64,000 nucleotides of DNA from Arthrobacter sp. B0490 (GTDB lineage Bacteria > Actinomycetota > Actinomycetes > Actinomycetales > Micrococcaceae): assembly GCF_002929355.1 (NCBI RefSeq), contig NZ_PJIR01000004.1, positions 186,001-250,000 on the forward strand, in the 5' to 3' direction. The translations under genes were made by a program, and so were the position numbers. How positions within the stretch are numbered: position 1 is the first letter of the stretch; each line of letters begins with the position of its first letter. This document shows, one piece after another, positions 16,877-25,688 of this stretch. The notes under the pieces are model-generated. The model searched no databases, was not told the origin of the DNA, and saw nothing but the letters and a program-made list of their open reading frames with translations.

Positions 16877-18390
16877 GGGGACACGCCCCGGGCACCGGTC
16901 GCCAGCTGCAGTACCTGTTCCTCCGAGGCCGTCGGCGGCATCTCACCGGCGATGCGCCCGTCCCGCATCACGATCACGCGGTCCGACATGCCGAGGACTT
17001 CGGGGAGCTCGCTCGAGACCATGAGGATGGCCTTGCCTTCCTGCGCCAGCCGGCGCATCAGCGAATAGACGGCGACCTTCGCGCCGACGTCGATCCCTCG
17101 CGTGGGTTCGTCGAGCAGCACCACCTGCGGGTCGATCGCCAGCCACTTCGCGAGGACGACCTTCTGCTGGTTGCCGCCCGAGAGGAACTGCACCTCCTGG
17201 TCGAGGTCGCGGGCCACCACCTCGAGGGACGAGAACACGCCCGGTGCTTCCCTGCGGGCGGCGGCCGTGCGGCGCGGATACACGGAGCGCACCACGCCGA
17301 GCGCGTTGTCGAGGATCGACTGGTTGAGGCTCAGGCCCTGCGCCTTGCGGTCCTCGGTGATGAGGGCGATCCGGTGGCGGATGGCGTCCCTGGGTGAACG
17401 CGGCCGGTAGGACGCGTTCCCGAGCGTCATGGTCCCCCGCGTGAAGCCGGCGGCACCGAAGACCGCCTCGACCAGCTCCGTCCGCCCCGATCCCTGCAGC
17501 CCGGCCACCCCGACGATCTCGCCGGCGCGGAGCACCAGGTCGACGTCGTCGAGCTGGTCGTTGCCGCCGCCGCTGATCTGCAGCAGCGGATCCCCCACGG
17601 TGGTGCCCGGGAGGGCCCCGGGGAAGAAGGCCGAGATGGGCCTTCCCACCATCGCGCGGACCAGGGAGGCGTCGTCGAGCCCGGACGCGGGGGAGGAGGT
17701 GACGATCCGGCCGTCCTTGAGCACCGTGATCGTGTCGCAGAGGTCGAAGATCTCCTTGAGCCGGTGGGACACGTAGAGGATGGCCGTCCCGCGCGTCCGG
17801 AGCCGGTCGATGATGCCGTAGAGCAGGTCGACCTCGGGGCCCGCGAGTGCCGCGGTGGGCTCGTCCATCGAGATGATGCGGGCGTCGTAGCTCACGGCCT
17901 TGGCGATCTCGACGATCTGCTGCTGCGCCACCGAGAGCGAGCTGACCGACGCCGTCGGGCGGATGCTCGTGATACCGAGTTCCTCCAGCAGGTCGGCGGT
18001 GGCCTGGTTCATGGCCCGGCGGTCCACGAGGAGGCCCTTCCGCGGTTCCCGTCCGAGGTAGATGTTCTGGGCGACGGTGCGCTCCGGCAGCAGGTTGAAT
18101 TCCTGGAACACCGTGGACAGGCCCGCCTGGTGCGCCTGCACAGGGTGGGTGAACTCGACCGGTTCGCCGTCGAGCTCGACGCGTCCGGCGTCCCGGACGT
18201 ACACGCCGGCGAGGAGCTTCATGAGCGTCGACTTGCCGGCGCCGTTCTCGCCGACCAGCCCGTGGACCTCGCCCGGGAAGAGTTCGAGCGAGGCGTCCTG
18301 CAGCACGGGCACTCCGAAGAAGCTCTTCGAGAGCCCTGTCACGCGCAGGATCGGGGTGGGAGCCCCTGGGGTGCTGACGTCGTCGTCCAC
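16873..18390 (-). CDS. Sugar ABC transporter ATP-binding protein (RbsA/MglA-like, duplicated)
   Basis: This 505-residue ATPase with two nucleotide-binding domains drives a CUT2 importer. The first domain has Walker [10 protein letters not shown], signature LSVAQQQ and Walker B IISMDEP. The second has a degenerate Walker A (GLQGSGRTE), signature LSGGNQQK and Walker [15 protein letters not shown], as usual for this family. GTG 18390 was preferred over the in-frame GTG 18414, which would lie inside the divergent regulatory region. It is the first gene of the operon. Confidence 0.88.
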   Translation of the reverse strand: MDDDVSTPGAPTPILRVTGLSKSFFGVPVLQDASLELFPGEVHGLVGENGAGKSTLMKLLAGVYVRDAGRVELDGEPVEFTHPVQAHQAGLSTVFQEFNLLPERTVAQNIYLGREPRKGLLVDRRAMNQATADLLEELGITSIRPTASVSSLSVAQQQIVEIAKAVSYDARIISMDEPTAALAGPEVDLLYGIIDRLRTRGTAILYVSHRLKEIFDLCDTITVLKDGRIVTSSPASGLDDASLVRAMVGRPISAFFPGALPGTTVGDPLLQISGGGNDQLDDVDLVLRAGEIVGVAGLQGSGRTELVEAVFGAAGFTRGTMTLGNASYRPRSPRDAIRHRIALITEDRKAQGLSLNQSILDNALGVVRSVYPRRTAAARREAPGVFSSLEVVARDLDQEVQFLSGGNQQKVVLAKWLAIDPQVVLLDEPTRGIDVGAKVAVYSLMRRLAQEGKAILMVSSELPEVLGMSDRVIVMRDGRIAGEMPPTASEEQVLQLATGARGVSP

Positions 18391-18415
18391 GCGGCCACTG
18401 TGACACGACCGCACA

Positions 18416-18439
18416 CTTTTGTCGAGGGACCGTCAAAAG
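18416..18439. promoter_or_regulatory. Candidate operator between the sugar operon and its ROK regulator
   Basis: CTTTTG (18416-18421) and CAAAAG (18434-18439) form an inverted repeat with a 12-base spacer in the 114-base divergent intergenic region. A/T-rich hexamers stand out in this G/C-rich context. The spacing suits a dimeric repressor such as the neighbouring ROK protein. Confidence 0.45.
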
Positions 18440-18504
18440 ATGGCTCCCAAATGTTATGGCCGGCGGGAGGGGCCATCGGAAGTGGCGAGTGCTTTACTGA
18501 AAGG

Positions 18505-19737
18505 GTGCTCATCACGTCATCGACCCGGATGCCCGATGGGGTCCCCACCCAGCGGCCGTCGGCCCTGGCCGCGTCCGGCGCCAGCGAGGTCTTCCAGGTG
18601 CTCCGGGACGGCCAGCCCCGCACCCGTGCGCAGCTGGCGCAGGTCACGGGGCTGGCCCGATCCACCGTCGCCGCGAGGATCGACGCCCTGATGTCGCTCG
18701 GGTTCGTGGCCCCGTTCGGTGGTGCCGCGTCCACGGGTGGGCGGCCGCCGTCGCTGTTCGCCCTGAACCCCGGAGCCCGCGTGGTCGTCGGCGCCGACCT
18801 CGGCGCCACCCACGCGATCGTGATCCTCGCGGACCTCTCCGGGCGGGAGCTCGGGCGCGCCCAGCAGCAGATCCGGATCGGCGACGGGCCGGAGGCGGTC
18901 CTGGGCTGGCTGGCGGCCGCCATCACGGGCCTGCTGGAGAGCGACGGCCGGGCGGCGGACGAGCTCGCCGCCGTCGGCATCGGCCTGCCGGGTCCGGTGG
19001 AACACGACACCGGACGGCCCATCAATCCGCCCATCATGCCCGGCTGGGACCGGTTCGACGTGCCCGGCTTCATCCAGCGCGACTTCCCCGTCCCGGTCCT
19101 CGTGGACAACGACGTGAACATCATGGCCCTGGGTGAGCTGAACGCGAGCTGGCCCGGCGTGGCGGACCTGATGTTCATCAAGGTGGCCACCGGCATCGGG
19201 GCCGGGATCATCCTGGGCGGGGTGCTGCAGCGCGGCGCGCAGGGCACGGCCGGAGACCTGGGCCATGTGCGGGTTTCCCGCGGCGGGGAGACCATCTGCC
19301 GCTGCGGGAACGCGGGCTGCCTCGAGGCCATCGCCGGCGGGCCCGCGCTCGCCGCGGCGCTCAGCGAGGCCGGCGACAGGACCCTCACGGGCAGCCAGGA
19401 CGTCGTCGAGCTCGTCAGGTCCGGAGACGTCCAGGCGCTGCAGGCGGTACGGCAGGCGGGACGCGACATCGGCGACGTCCTCGCGACGTGCGTCAATCTC
19501 GTCAACCCCTCCGTGATTGTGGTCGGCGGGGCGCTCGCGCAGGCCGGCGAGCACCTCCTCGCCGGGATCCGCGAGGTCGTGTACACGCGCTCGCTCCCGC
19601 TCGCCACCGAGCACCTGCGCATCGTCCCCTCGGTCTCGGGGCAGAACGCGGGTGTCGCCGGCGCCGCGGTGCTCGCCATCTCCCACGTCCTCTCGCCCGA
19701 GGCGATCGACGCGGCCAGCGCACGCCTGGCCGGCTGA
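18505..19737 (+). CDS. ROK family transcriptional regulator
   Basis: This 410-residue NagC/XylR-type repressor has a winged-helix domain at about residues 25-80 (RTRAQLAQVTGLARSTVAARID). An ATP-grasp-like ROK sugar-kinase fold follows, with DLGATHAIVILADLSG, the ROK zinc motif CRCGNAGCLEAIAGG, and a conserved LVDNDVNIMALGE. It is divergent from the seven-gene sugar operon, so it is the natural regulator of that operon. The start is uncertain: GTG 18505 has AAAGG too close, and ATG 18529 is the main alternative. Confidence 0.85.
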   Translation: MLITSSTRMPDGVPTQRPSALAASGASEVFQVLRDGQPRTRAQLAQVTGLARSTVAARIDALMSLGFVAPFGGAASTGGRPPSLFALNPGARVVVGADLGATHAIVILADLSGRELGRAQQQIRIGDGPEAVLGWLAAAITGLLESDGRAADELAAVGIGLPGPVEHDTGRPINPPIMPGWDRFDVPGFIQRDFPVPVLVDNDVNIMALGELNASWPGVADLMFIKVATGIGAGIILGGVLQRGAQGTAGDLGHVRVSRGGETICRCGNAGCLEAIAGGPALAAALSEAGDRTLTGSQDVVELVRSGDVQALQAVRQAGRDIGDVLATCVNLVNPSVIVVGGALAQAGEHLLAGIREVVYTRSLPLATEHLRIVPSVSGQNAGVAGAAVLAISHVLSPEAIDAASARLAG

Positions 19738-19764
19738 CCGGGACGACCCGACCGGCCCGGAGGA

Positions 19765-19787
19765 GCGGGATCCGGCGCGGATCCCGC
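19765..19787 (+). terminator. Hairpin after the ROK gene
   Basis: GCGGGATCC (19765-19773) pairs perfectly with GGATCCCGC (19779-19787) across a five-base loop, 28 bases after the ROK stop. No T-run follows, so it is a probable rather than certain terminator. Confidence 0.5.
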
Positions 19788-19830
19788 GGGCCGCGCGGGG
19801 ACGACGGCGCAGCCGCGGCGGGCCCGGCGC

Positions 19831-19862
19831 GTGACAGGACGCCGCCCGCCCGTCGATAGACT
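19831..19862 (+). promoter_or_regulatory. Promoter of pyrE, probably leaderless
   Basis: TAGACT (19857-19862) lies six bases before the pyrE ATG, with GTGACA (19831-19836) as a possible -35 at a long 20-base spacing. There is no ribosome-binding site, which fits transcription starting at the A of the start codon. Confidence 0.45.
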
Positions 19863-19868
19863 GGCCGC

Positions 19869-20444
19869 ATGACCGCCGAGACCTCCGCGCAGACCACCGA
19901 CCGCACCCGGCTCCTCGAGCTCATCAGGGAACTCGCCGTCGTGCACGAGCGCGTCACCCTCTCCAGCGGCGTCGAGGCCGACTACTACATCGACCTCCGC
20001 CGCATCACGCTCCACCACGAGGCCTCCACCCTCGTGGGCCGGGTCATGCTCCAGCTGCTCGACGACGCCGGGATCACCTTCGAGGCGGCCGGCGGCCTGA
20101 CGATGGGCGCCGACCCCGTGGGCACCGCCGTCATGCACGCCGCGGCGCGGTCGGGCCGGCCGATCGACGCGTTCGTGGTGCGCAAGACCCAGAAGACGCA
20201 CGGCATGGGCCGCCAGGTCGAGGGACCGGACGTGTCCGGCCGTCGCGTCGTCGTGCTCGAGGACACCTCGACCACGGGCGGCTCCGCGCTCACCGCCGTC
20301 GAGGGCGTGCGCCGCGCCGGCGGTGACGTGCAGGCCGTCGCGGTCATCGTGGACCGCACCACCGGGTCGAAGGAGCGCATCGAGGCCGAGGCCGGCGTGC
20401 CGTACCTCTTCGCGTTCGGCAAGGACGAGCTCGGCCTGGCCTGA
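19869..20444 (+). CDS. pyrE: Orotate phosphoribosyltransferase
   Basis: This 191-residue type-I phosphoribosyltransferase converts orotate and PRPP to orotidine 5'-phosphate in pyrimidine synthesis. The PRPP-binding loop is VVVLEDTSTTGGSALTAV (about residues 123-140). The flexible loop RKTQKTHGMGRQVEG and the N-terminal SSGVEADYYIDLRR match PyrE. It is the first gene after the sugar cluster, and a membrane-directed hydrolase follows 31 bases later. No other pyrimidine genes are adjacent. Confidence 0.92.
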   Translation: MTAETSAQTTDRTRLLELIRELAVVHERVTLSSGVEADYYIDLRRITLHHEASTLVGRVMLQLLDDAGITFEAAGGLTMGADPVGTAVMHAAARSGRPIDAFVVRKTQKTHGMGRQVEGPDVSGRRVVVLEDTSTTGGSALTAVEGVRRAGGDVQAVAVIVDRTTGSKERIEAEAGVPYLFAFGKDELGLA

Positions 20445-20475
20445 CCGGCGCCCGGGCGGCCGCGGGGACCGGCAC

Positions 20476-21477
20476 GTGAAGGACGACGACGGCCGGGTCC
20501 TGCAGCGCGCGCAGGACTTCCGCGAGTCCTCCCGCCGGTCCTTCCTCCTCGGCTCGGCGGCCGCCGCGGTGGTGACCGCGGACCTCGCGTTCACGCGGGT
20601 CATCCAGTCCCAGCGGGACCAGACGCGCATCCTGCCGCTCGACGACGACGCCGCGCGGGCCCGGTTCCCCAACGACCGCTGGGTCCTCTTCCCCGGGTAC
20701 AAGACGAGCTGGGAGGAGGGCCTCTGGATCCTCAACTCGCTGCGCCCGGTGCTCTCCAGGCGGGCGCAGCTCGCCGTCATGGGCTACTCCAACCGTGGCC
20801 TCGACATCAACAACATCGTGGCGACCCTGAACCGCTACGTGGAGAACTTCCGCCTCGAGAAGCTCTACTTCTACGGCCACAGCTTCGGCGGCATGGTCGC
20901 CGTCGAGGTCGCCGCGCGCCTGCGCGACCGCGGGATCCCCGTGGAGCTGATCCTGCTCGACTCGTCCCCGTCCAGCCGGTACGACGTCCGGGACCAGCGC
21001 ATGTTCGACGGCGTGGTGCTGCTCTACGAGGCCGGGGTGCGGGTACCCATCAGCGTCCGCGGGACCTACGAACTGGGCGAGCGGATCGTCCACAAGAACG
21101 AGCGGACCTGGAGCCAGATCGTCGACCAGACCCTCGAGCAGCTCTCACCGCTCGCCCCCAGCAGCGAACTCATCCAGTCGGAGTCCTCGTACATCTACCA
21201 CTTCGACGTCACGCGGTTCCGGCTGTCCCTCGGGGACACCAGGGTGGTGTTCGCCGGGAACCCGGACGACGGCGTCGTCGACTACGCGACGGCCCGCGCC
21301 GGCTGGGCGCGGGAACTGCCCGACAACGTGGTGTCCGTGGACCACGTGACGGAGGGCGCCCTGCCCGCGCACGCCAGTCCGCAGTGGAACCCCGGCATCT
21401 ACCAGGGCATCGTCGCCGCGGTGCAGCGCGAGTACGTCCCCGTGCCCCGCGGCGGCGGCACGAAGCAGGCGTTCTGA
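20476..21477 (+). CDS. Tat-type exported alpha/beta hydrolase
   Basis: This 333-residue protein starts at GTG 20476. A twin-arginine pair at residues 20-21 (SRRSFLLGS) precedes a short hydrophobic stretch (AAAAVVTADLAF), with no clear AXA cleavage site, so it may remain as a membrane anchor. The alpha/beta hydrolase core has the nucleophile elbow GHSFGG with serine 136. Later, FAGNPDDGVVDY and SVDHVTEGALPAHA are likely to supply the acidic residue and histidine. The substrate is unknown. Its link to pyrE may be only positional. Confidence 0.75.
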   Translation: MKDDDGRVLQRAQDFRESSRRSFLLGSAAAAVVTADLAFTRVIQSQRDQTRILPLDDDAARARFPNDRWVLFPGYKTSWEEGLWILNSLRPVLSRRAQLAVMGYSNRGLDINNIVATLNRYVENFRLEKLYFYGHSFGGMVAVEVAARLRDRGIPVELILLDSSPSSRYDVRDQRMFDGVVLLYEAGVRVPISVRGTYELGERIVHKNERTWSQIVDQTLEQLSPLAPSSELIQSESSYIYHFDVTRFRLSLGDTRVVFAGNPDDGVVDYATARAGWARELPDNVVSVDHVTEGALPAHASPQWNPGIYQGIVAAVQREYVPVPRGGGTKQAF

Positions 21478-21499
21478 CCGGTGGGGCCTGTCGCTCCGC

Positions 21500-22279
21500 T
21501 CAGACCTGGTCGATCAGGTCCGCCACCGACGTGCAGATCTGCGCCGGCCGGAACGGGTAGGCGTTGATGTCCTCCGGCTGCGTGATGCCGCTGAGCACCA
21601 GGACGGTGTGCAGCCCCGCCTCCATGCCCGCGATGATGTCCGTGTCCATGCGGTCGCCGATCATCGCCGTCGTCTCCGAGTGCGCGTCGATCCGGTTCAT
21701 GGCCGAACGGAACATCATCGGGTTCGGCTTGCCCACGATGTACGGGTCGCGGCTCGTCGCGGCCGTGATCATCGCAGCGATGGCGCCGGTCGCCGGGAGG
21801 GGGCCCTCCTTCGACGGGCCGGTCACGTCGGGGTTCGTGGCGATGAACCGGGCGCCCTCCAGGATCAGGCGGACCGCCTTCGTGATCGCCTCGAACGAGT
21901 AGGTGCGGGTCTCGCCGAGCACCACGTAGTCGGGGTTCGTGTCGGTGAGGACGAACCCGGCCTCGTGCAGCGCCGTGGTCAGCCCGGCCTCGCCGATCAC
22001 GTACGCCCTGCCTCCCGGCAGCTGGTCCTTCAGGAACTGGGCCGTCGCCAGCGCCGAGGTCCAGAGGTTCTCCTCGGGGATCTCGAGCCCTGACGCCTTC
22101 AGCCGTGCGGCGAGGTCACGCGGCGTGTAGATCGAGTTGTTGGTCAGGACGAGGAACCGCTTCGACGTCGCGACCCACCGATCGATCAGTTCGGCGGCGC
22201 CGGGAATGGCATGGTTCTCATGCACCAGCACGCCGTCCATGTCGGTGAGCCAGCACTCGATGTGTTCGTTCTCGCGCAT
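21500..22279 (-). CDS. HAD-IIA family phosphatase (NagD-like)
   Basis: This 259-residue HAD hydrolase has all four motifs in order: WLTDMDGVLVHE (nucleophile Asp, residue about 12), VLTNNS, GKPNP with the catalytic lysine, and MIGDRMDTDIIAGMEAGL. The cap domain lies between motifs II and III, as in class IIA NagD/PGP-type enzymes acting on small phosphates or nucleotides. GGAAGGAC provides a ribosome-binding site upstream of the ATG. The gene is divergent from the rRNA/tRNA methyltransferase gene. Confidence 0.88.
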   Translation of the reverse strand: MRENEHIECWLTDMDGVLVHENHAIPGAAELIDRWVATSKRFLVLTNNSIYTPRDLAARLKASGLEIPEENLWTSALATAQFLKDQLPGGRAYVIGEAGLTTALHEAGFVLTDTNPDYVVLGETRTYSFEAITKAVRLILEGARFIATNPDVTGPSKEGPLPATGAIAAMITAATSRDPYIVGKPNPMMFRSAMNRIDAHSETTAMIGDRMDTDIIAGMEAGLHTVLVLSGITQPEDINAYPFRPAQICTSVADLIDQV

Positions 22280-22338
22280 GGGGCGTCCTTCCGGGGGAGT
22301 TGACCGTCCGCTGCCAGTCTTCCACCTCCGGCGCCGTC

Positions 22339-22344
22339 TAGGCT
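22339..22344 (+). promoter_or_regulatory. -10 element for a leaderless methyltransferase mRNA
   Basis: TAGGCT ends six bases before the GTG at 22351 and no ribosome-binding site is visible, the spacing expected for a leaderless transcript. Confidence 0.45.
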
Positions 22345-22350
22345 TGAACG

Positions 22351-23010
22351 GTGGAACAATCCCTGCCGAACTCGAGTCCCGTCCTGCCCGCTTCCGAGGC
22401 GCCGGCGGTCGGCGTCGGACCGTGGGAGGGCGACTGGCCGGACGGCGAGCACTGGGATACCGACCTGCTGGCGGCGGGCGACACCCGGAACGTCACCGAC
22501 GGGTACCGGTACTGGACCCACGAGGCCATCGTCGCGGACCTCGACGAACGGCGGCACGGGTTCCACGTGGCGATCGAGAACTGGCAGCACGACCTGAACA
22601 TCGGCTCCGTGGTGCGCACGGCCAACGCCTTCCTCGCGAAGGAGGTGCACATCATCGGACGGCGGCGGTGGAACCGGCGCGGCGCGATGGTCACCGACCG
22701 CTACCAGCACGTGCGCCACCACCCTACGGTGGCCGAGTTCACGGCCTGGGCGGAGGCGGAGGGGCTCACGGTGATCGGAATCGACAACTTCCCGGACTCG
22801 GTGCCGCTGGAGACCTACGACCTCCCCGAGAACTGCGTGTTCGTCTTCGGCCAGGAGGGCCCCGGCCTCACCCCCGAGGTGCACGAGGCGGCGGAGGCCA
22901 CCCTCTCGATCGCCCAGTTCGGGTCCACGCGCTCCATCAACGCCTCGGCGGCCGCAGCGATCGCCATGCACGGCTGGGTGCGCCGGCACGTGTTCGGCCA
23001 GCACGTCTGA
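22351..23010 (+). CDS. SpoU/TrmH family RNA 2'-O-methyltransferase
   Basis: This 219-residue SPOUT methyltransferase has the three family motifs: NIGSVVRTANAF (motif 1), CVFVFGQEGPGL (motif 2) and QFGSTRSINASAAAAIAM (motif 3). Together they form the trefoil knot that binds S-adenosylmethionine. It is likely to modify tRNA or rRNA, but the target base cannot be read from the sequence. Residues 1-45 are an acidic, Pro-rich extension. The GTG start is supported by the -10 element positioned for leaderless transcription. Confidence 0.88.
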   Translation: MEQSLPNSSPVLPASEAPAVGVGPWEGDWPDGEHWDTDLLAAGDTRNVTDGYRYWTHEAIVADLDERRHGFHVAIENWQHDLNIGSVVRTANAFLAKEVHIIGRRRWNRRGAMVTDRYQHVRHHPTVAEFTAWAEAEGLTVIGIDNFPDSVPLETYDLPENCVFVFGQEGPGLTPEVHEAAEATLSIAQFGSTRSINASAAAAIAMHGWVRRHVFGQHV

Positions 23011-23068
23011 GCAGGTCCGCCGCCGCCGTCATCCGGCGGCTCCTCCTGCGACCGGCAGGTCCGCTCGC

Positions 23069-23074
23069 TAGGAT
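23069..23074 (+). promoter_or_regulatory. -10 element of fba
   Basis: TAGGAT lies 33 bases before the fba ATG, giving a short leader that contains the TAAGGAG ribosome-binding site (about 23095-23101). Confidence 0.4.
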
Positions 23075-23107
23075 GAAACCAGCATTTCCCACCACTAAGG
23101 AGTCCGT

Positions 23108-24127
<1,020 letters not shown>

Positions 24128-24129
24128 CC

Positions 24130-24549
24130 GTGTCCGACGAGTTCCGGAAGAACCTGCTGGGCCCCGAGCCCACCCTCCTGCCCGAGGAGCCCGACGTCGT
24201 CGGGCGCCTCGCGGCCGGCGACGAGGCCGTCGACCTCGCGGCGAAGCATCCGACGTCGTCGCTCGTCTGGGCGATCCTCGCGGACGAGGCCTACGCCGAG
24301 GGGCGGACCATCGAGTCCTACGCCTATGCCCGGACCGGCTACCACCGCGGCCTGGACTCCCTGCGGCGCAGCGGCTGGCGCGGCGCAGGACCCATCCCGT
24401 ACGCCCACGAGCCCAACCGCGGGTTCCTCCGTGCGCTCTACGCGCTGGGGAGGGCCGCGGCGTCCATCGGCGAGATCGAGGAGGCCGAGCGGATCGCGGT
24501 GTTCCTCAGGGAATCCGACCCCGAGGCGAGCGCACAGCTCGCCGGCTGA
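24130..24549 (+). CDS. DUF3151 family protein
   Basis: This 139-residue soluble protein starts at GTG 24130, two bases after the fba stop. It opens with NLLGPEPTLLPEEP, contains SLVWAILADEAY and AYARTGYHRGLDSLRRSGW, and ends with short TPR-like helices. This is the conserved actinobacterial DUF3151 family, commonly found directly after fba. Its function is not known. Confidence 0.85.
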   Translation: MSDEFRKNLLGPEPTLLPEEPDVVGRLAAGDEAVDLAAKHPTSSLVWAILADEAYAEGRTIESYAYARTGYHRGLDSLRRSGWRGAGPIPYAHEPNRGFLRALYALGRAAASIGEIEEAERIAVFLRESDPEASAQLAG

Positions 24550-24583
24550 CCGGCGCAGGCCGATCCGGCTCGGGGGAAGCACG

Positions 24584-24619
24584 AAGAACGGGTTCCGCTG
24601 CGGCGGGCCCGTTCTTTCT
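24584..24619 (+). terminator. Terminator after fba-DUF3151
   Basis: AAGAACGGG (24584-24592) pairs with CCCGTTCTT (24608-24616) and is followed by a short pyrimidine run TTCTGCTT. Position and structure fit an intrinsic terminator. Confidence 0.7.
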
Positions 24620-24815
24620 GCTTGCCCGACCGCATCGTCCCGTCGGGCGGGACCCTGCGTGCCCGGTCCAGCCCGACCCGCGTAGCGAAGGTGGGCACGG
24701 TACTCGATGGTGCTGGTGATTAACGAGTAGTCCTCCTCCTTGTGCCGCTGTTACCAGCGCGACCAGAGTTAAAGGCTCCACAGACCGTGGTGAGGCGAAT
24801 GGAAGTGGGGCGGAG

Positions 24816-25019
24816 ATGGCCACGAGCGCGAGTACGGGTCAGTTGTTCACGGTGGCGGAGGTGGCCGCCATGATGCGGGTCTCGAAGATGACCGTCTACC
24901 GGATGGTGCAGTCGGGCACCATCCACAGCATCCGGTTCGGCCGGTCCTACCGGGTGCCGCAGAGCGCGGTACGGGACTACATCGACGCGGCGAACCCGGG
25001 GTCCGACTACACGATCTGA
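24816..25019 (+). CDS. BldC-like small MerR-type DNA-binding protein
   Basis: This 67-residue protein is almost entirely a helix-turn-helix with wing: LFTVAEVAAMMRVSKMTVYR then SIRFGRSYRVPQSAVRDYI. It matches the BldC/excisionase-like family (AlpA-like fold) widespread in Actinobacteria, where BldC controls development. It is a single gene with 266 bases of upstream sequence, and no phage integrase is nearby, so an excisionase role is unlikely. Confidence 0.85.
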   Translation: MATSASTGQLFTVAEVAAMMRVSKMTVYRMVQSGTIHSIRFGRSYRVPQSAVRDYIDAANPGSDYTI

Positions 25020-25163
25020 TCGCTGCGCGGCGCGTCGCGGACGTCCCCACGGCACACGTGCAGGTCGGCACGGCAGGGCGGGTGGCGGACCGGATCCGTA
25101 CTGGATCGGTGATCAGCCCTCCATCGACATTGTTGTGAAAGGTGTCGATTAACGATAGCTTCG

Positions 25164-25178
25164 TACTGACAATCAGTA
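25164..25178 (+). promoter_or_regulatory. Perfect palindrome upstream of the DUF2975-XRE operon
   Basis: TACTGA (25164-25169) and TCAGTA (25173-25178) flank CAA, directly before the AAGGAG ribosome-binding site at about 25180. This is a good candidate for the operator of the XRE regulator encoded second in the operon. It could also form a small hairpin near the start codon. Confidence 0.5.
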
Positions 25179-25190
25179 GAAGGAGCTGTC

Positions 25191-25688
25191 ATGGGAAAAC
25201 CAACCGTCCTCGCACTGCGGATCGTGCTGTGCATGATGTTCGCCGGGTCCGTCGTCATCCAGGCGGTCATGGTGCCGTTGCTGGCGGTCGATCTGGAGCA
25301 GGCGGACCCCGACGTGGCGCTGATCCGCACTCCGCTCGTGGTGTTGACCGTGCTCGTGATCCTCGCCCTGCAGGTGGCGATGGTCTGCGTCTGGGGGCTC
25401 CTGACCATGGTGCGGCGGGAGACCGTGTTCTCGGGCGGGGCCTTCCGGCTGGTGAACGTGGTGATCGGGGCGTTCGCCGCGGCCAGTCTGCTGACCTTCG
25501 GGCTCGGCGTCGCGCTCGCACCCGGTGAGGCCGTGGCGCCCGGGGTCGTCCTGCTCATCGGCGGGGTGACCGTGTCGATCGCCGCCGTGGCGCTGATCGT
25601 GCTCGTCCTCCGGGCGCTGCTGGTGCAGGCGGTGGACCGGGACGCCGAGGCCCGCCAGCTGCGCACCGAGCTCGACGAGGTGATCTGA
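25191..25688 (+). CDS. DUF2975 family four-TM membrane protein
   Basis: This 165-residue membrane protein has four hydrophobic segments (about 8-30, 46-68, 84-107 and 116-141) and a charged C-terminal tail. Topology, size and pairing with a small XRE-type regulator whose ATG shares one base with its stop are typical of DUF2975 genes. The function is unknown. The pair is often treated as a membrane protein with its own repressor. Confidence 0.75.
   Translation: MGKPTVLALRIVLCMMFAGSVVIQAVMVPLLAVDLEQADPDVALIRTPLVVLTVLVILALQVAMVCVWGLLTMVRRETVFSGGAFRLVNVVIGAFAAASLLTFGLGVALAPGEAVAPGVVLLIGGVTVSIAAVALIVLVLRALLVQAVDRDAEARQLRTELDEVI

Noticed and set aside
14712..16946. A 744-codon reading of the permease frame extended upstream
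   Set aside because: Only the C-terminal 363 residues are permease-like; the upstream part is antisense-quality sequence overlapping the other permease gene in a different frame.
18339..20780. An 813-codon open frame on the minus strand opposite the ROK, pyrE and hydrolase genes
   Set aside because: It is antisense to three well-supported genes and shows no domain.
24816..25019. Small helix-turn-helix protein as a phage excisionase
   Set aside because: No integrase, attachment-site repeat or phage gene is nearby, and the sequence fits BldC-like regulators better.
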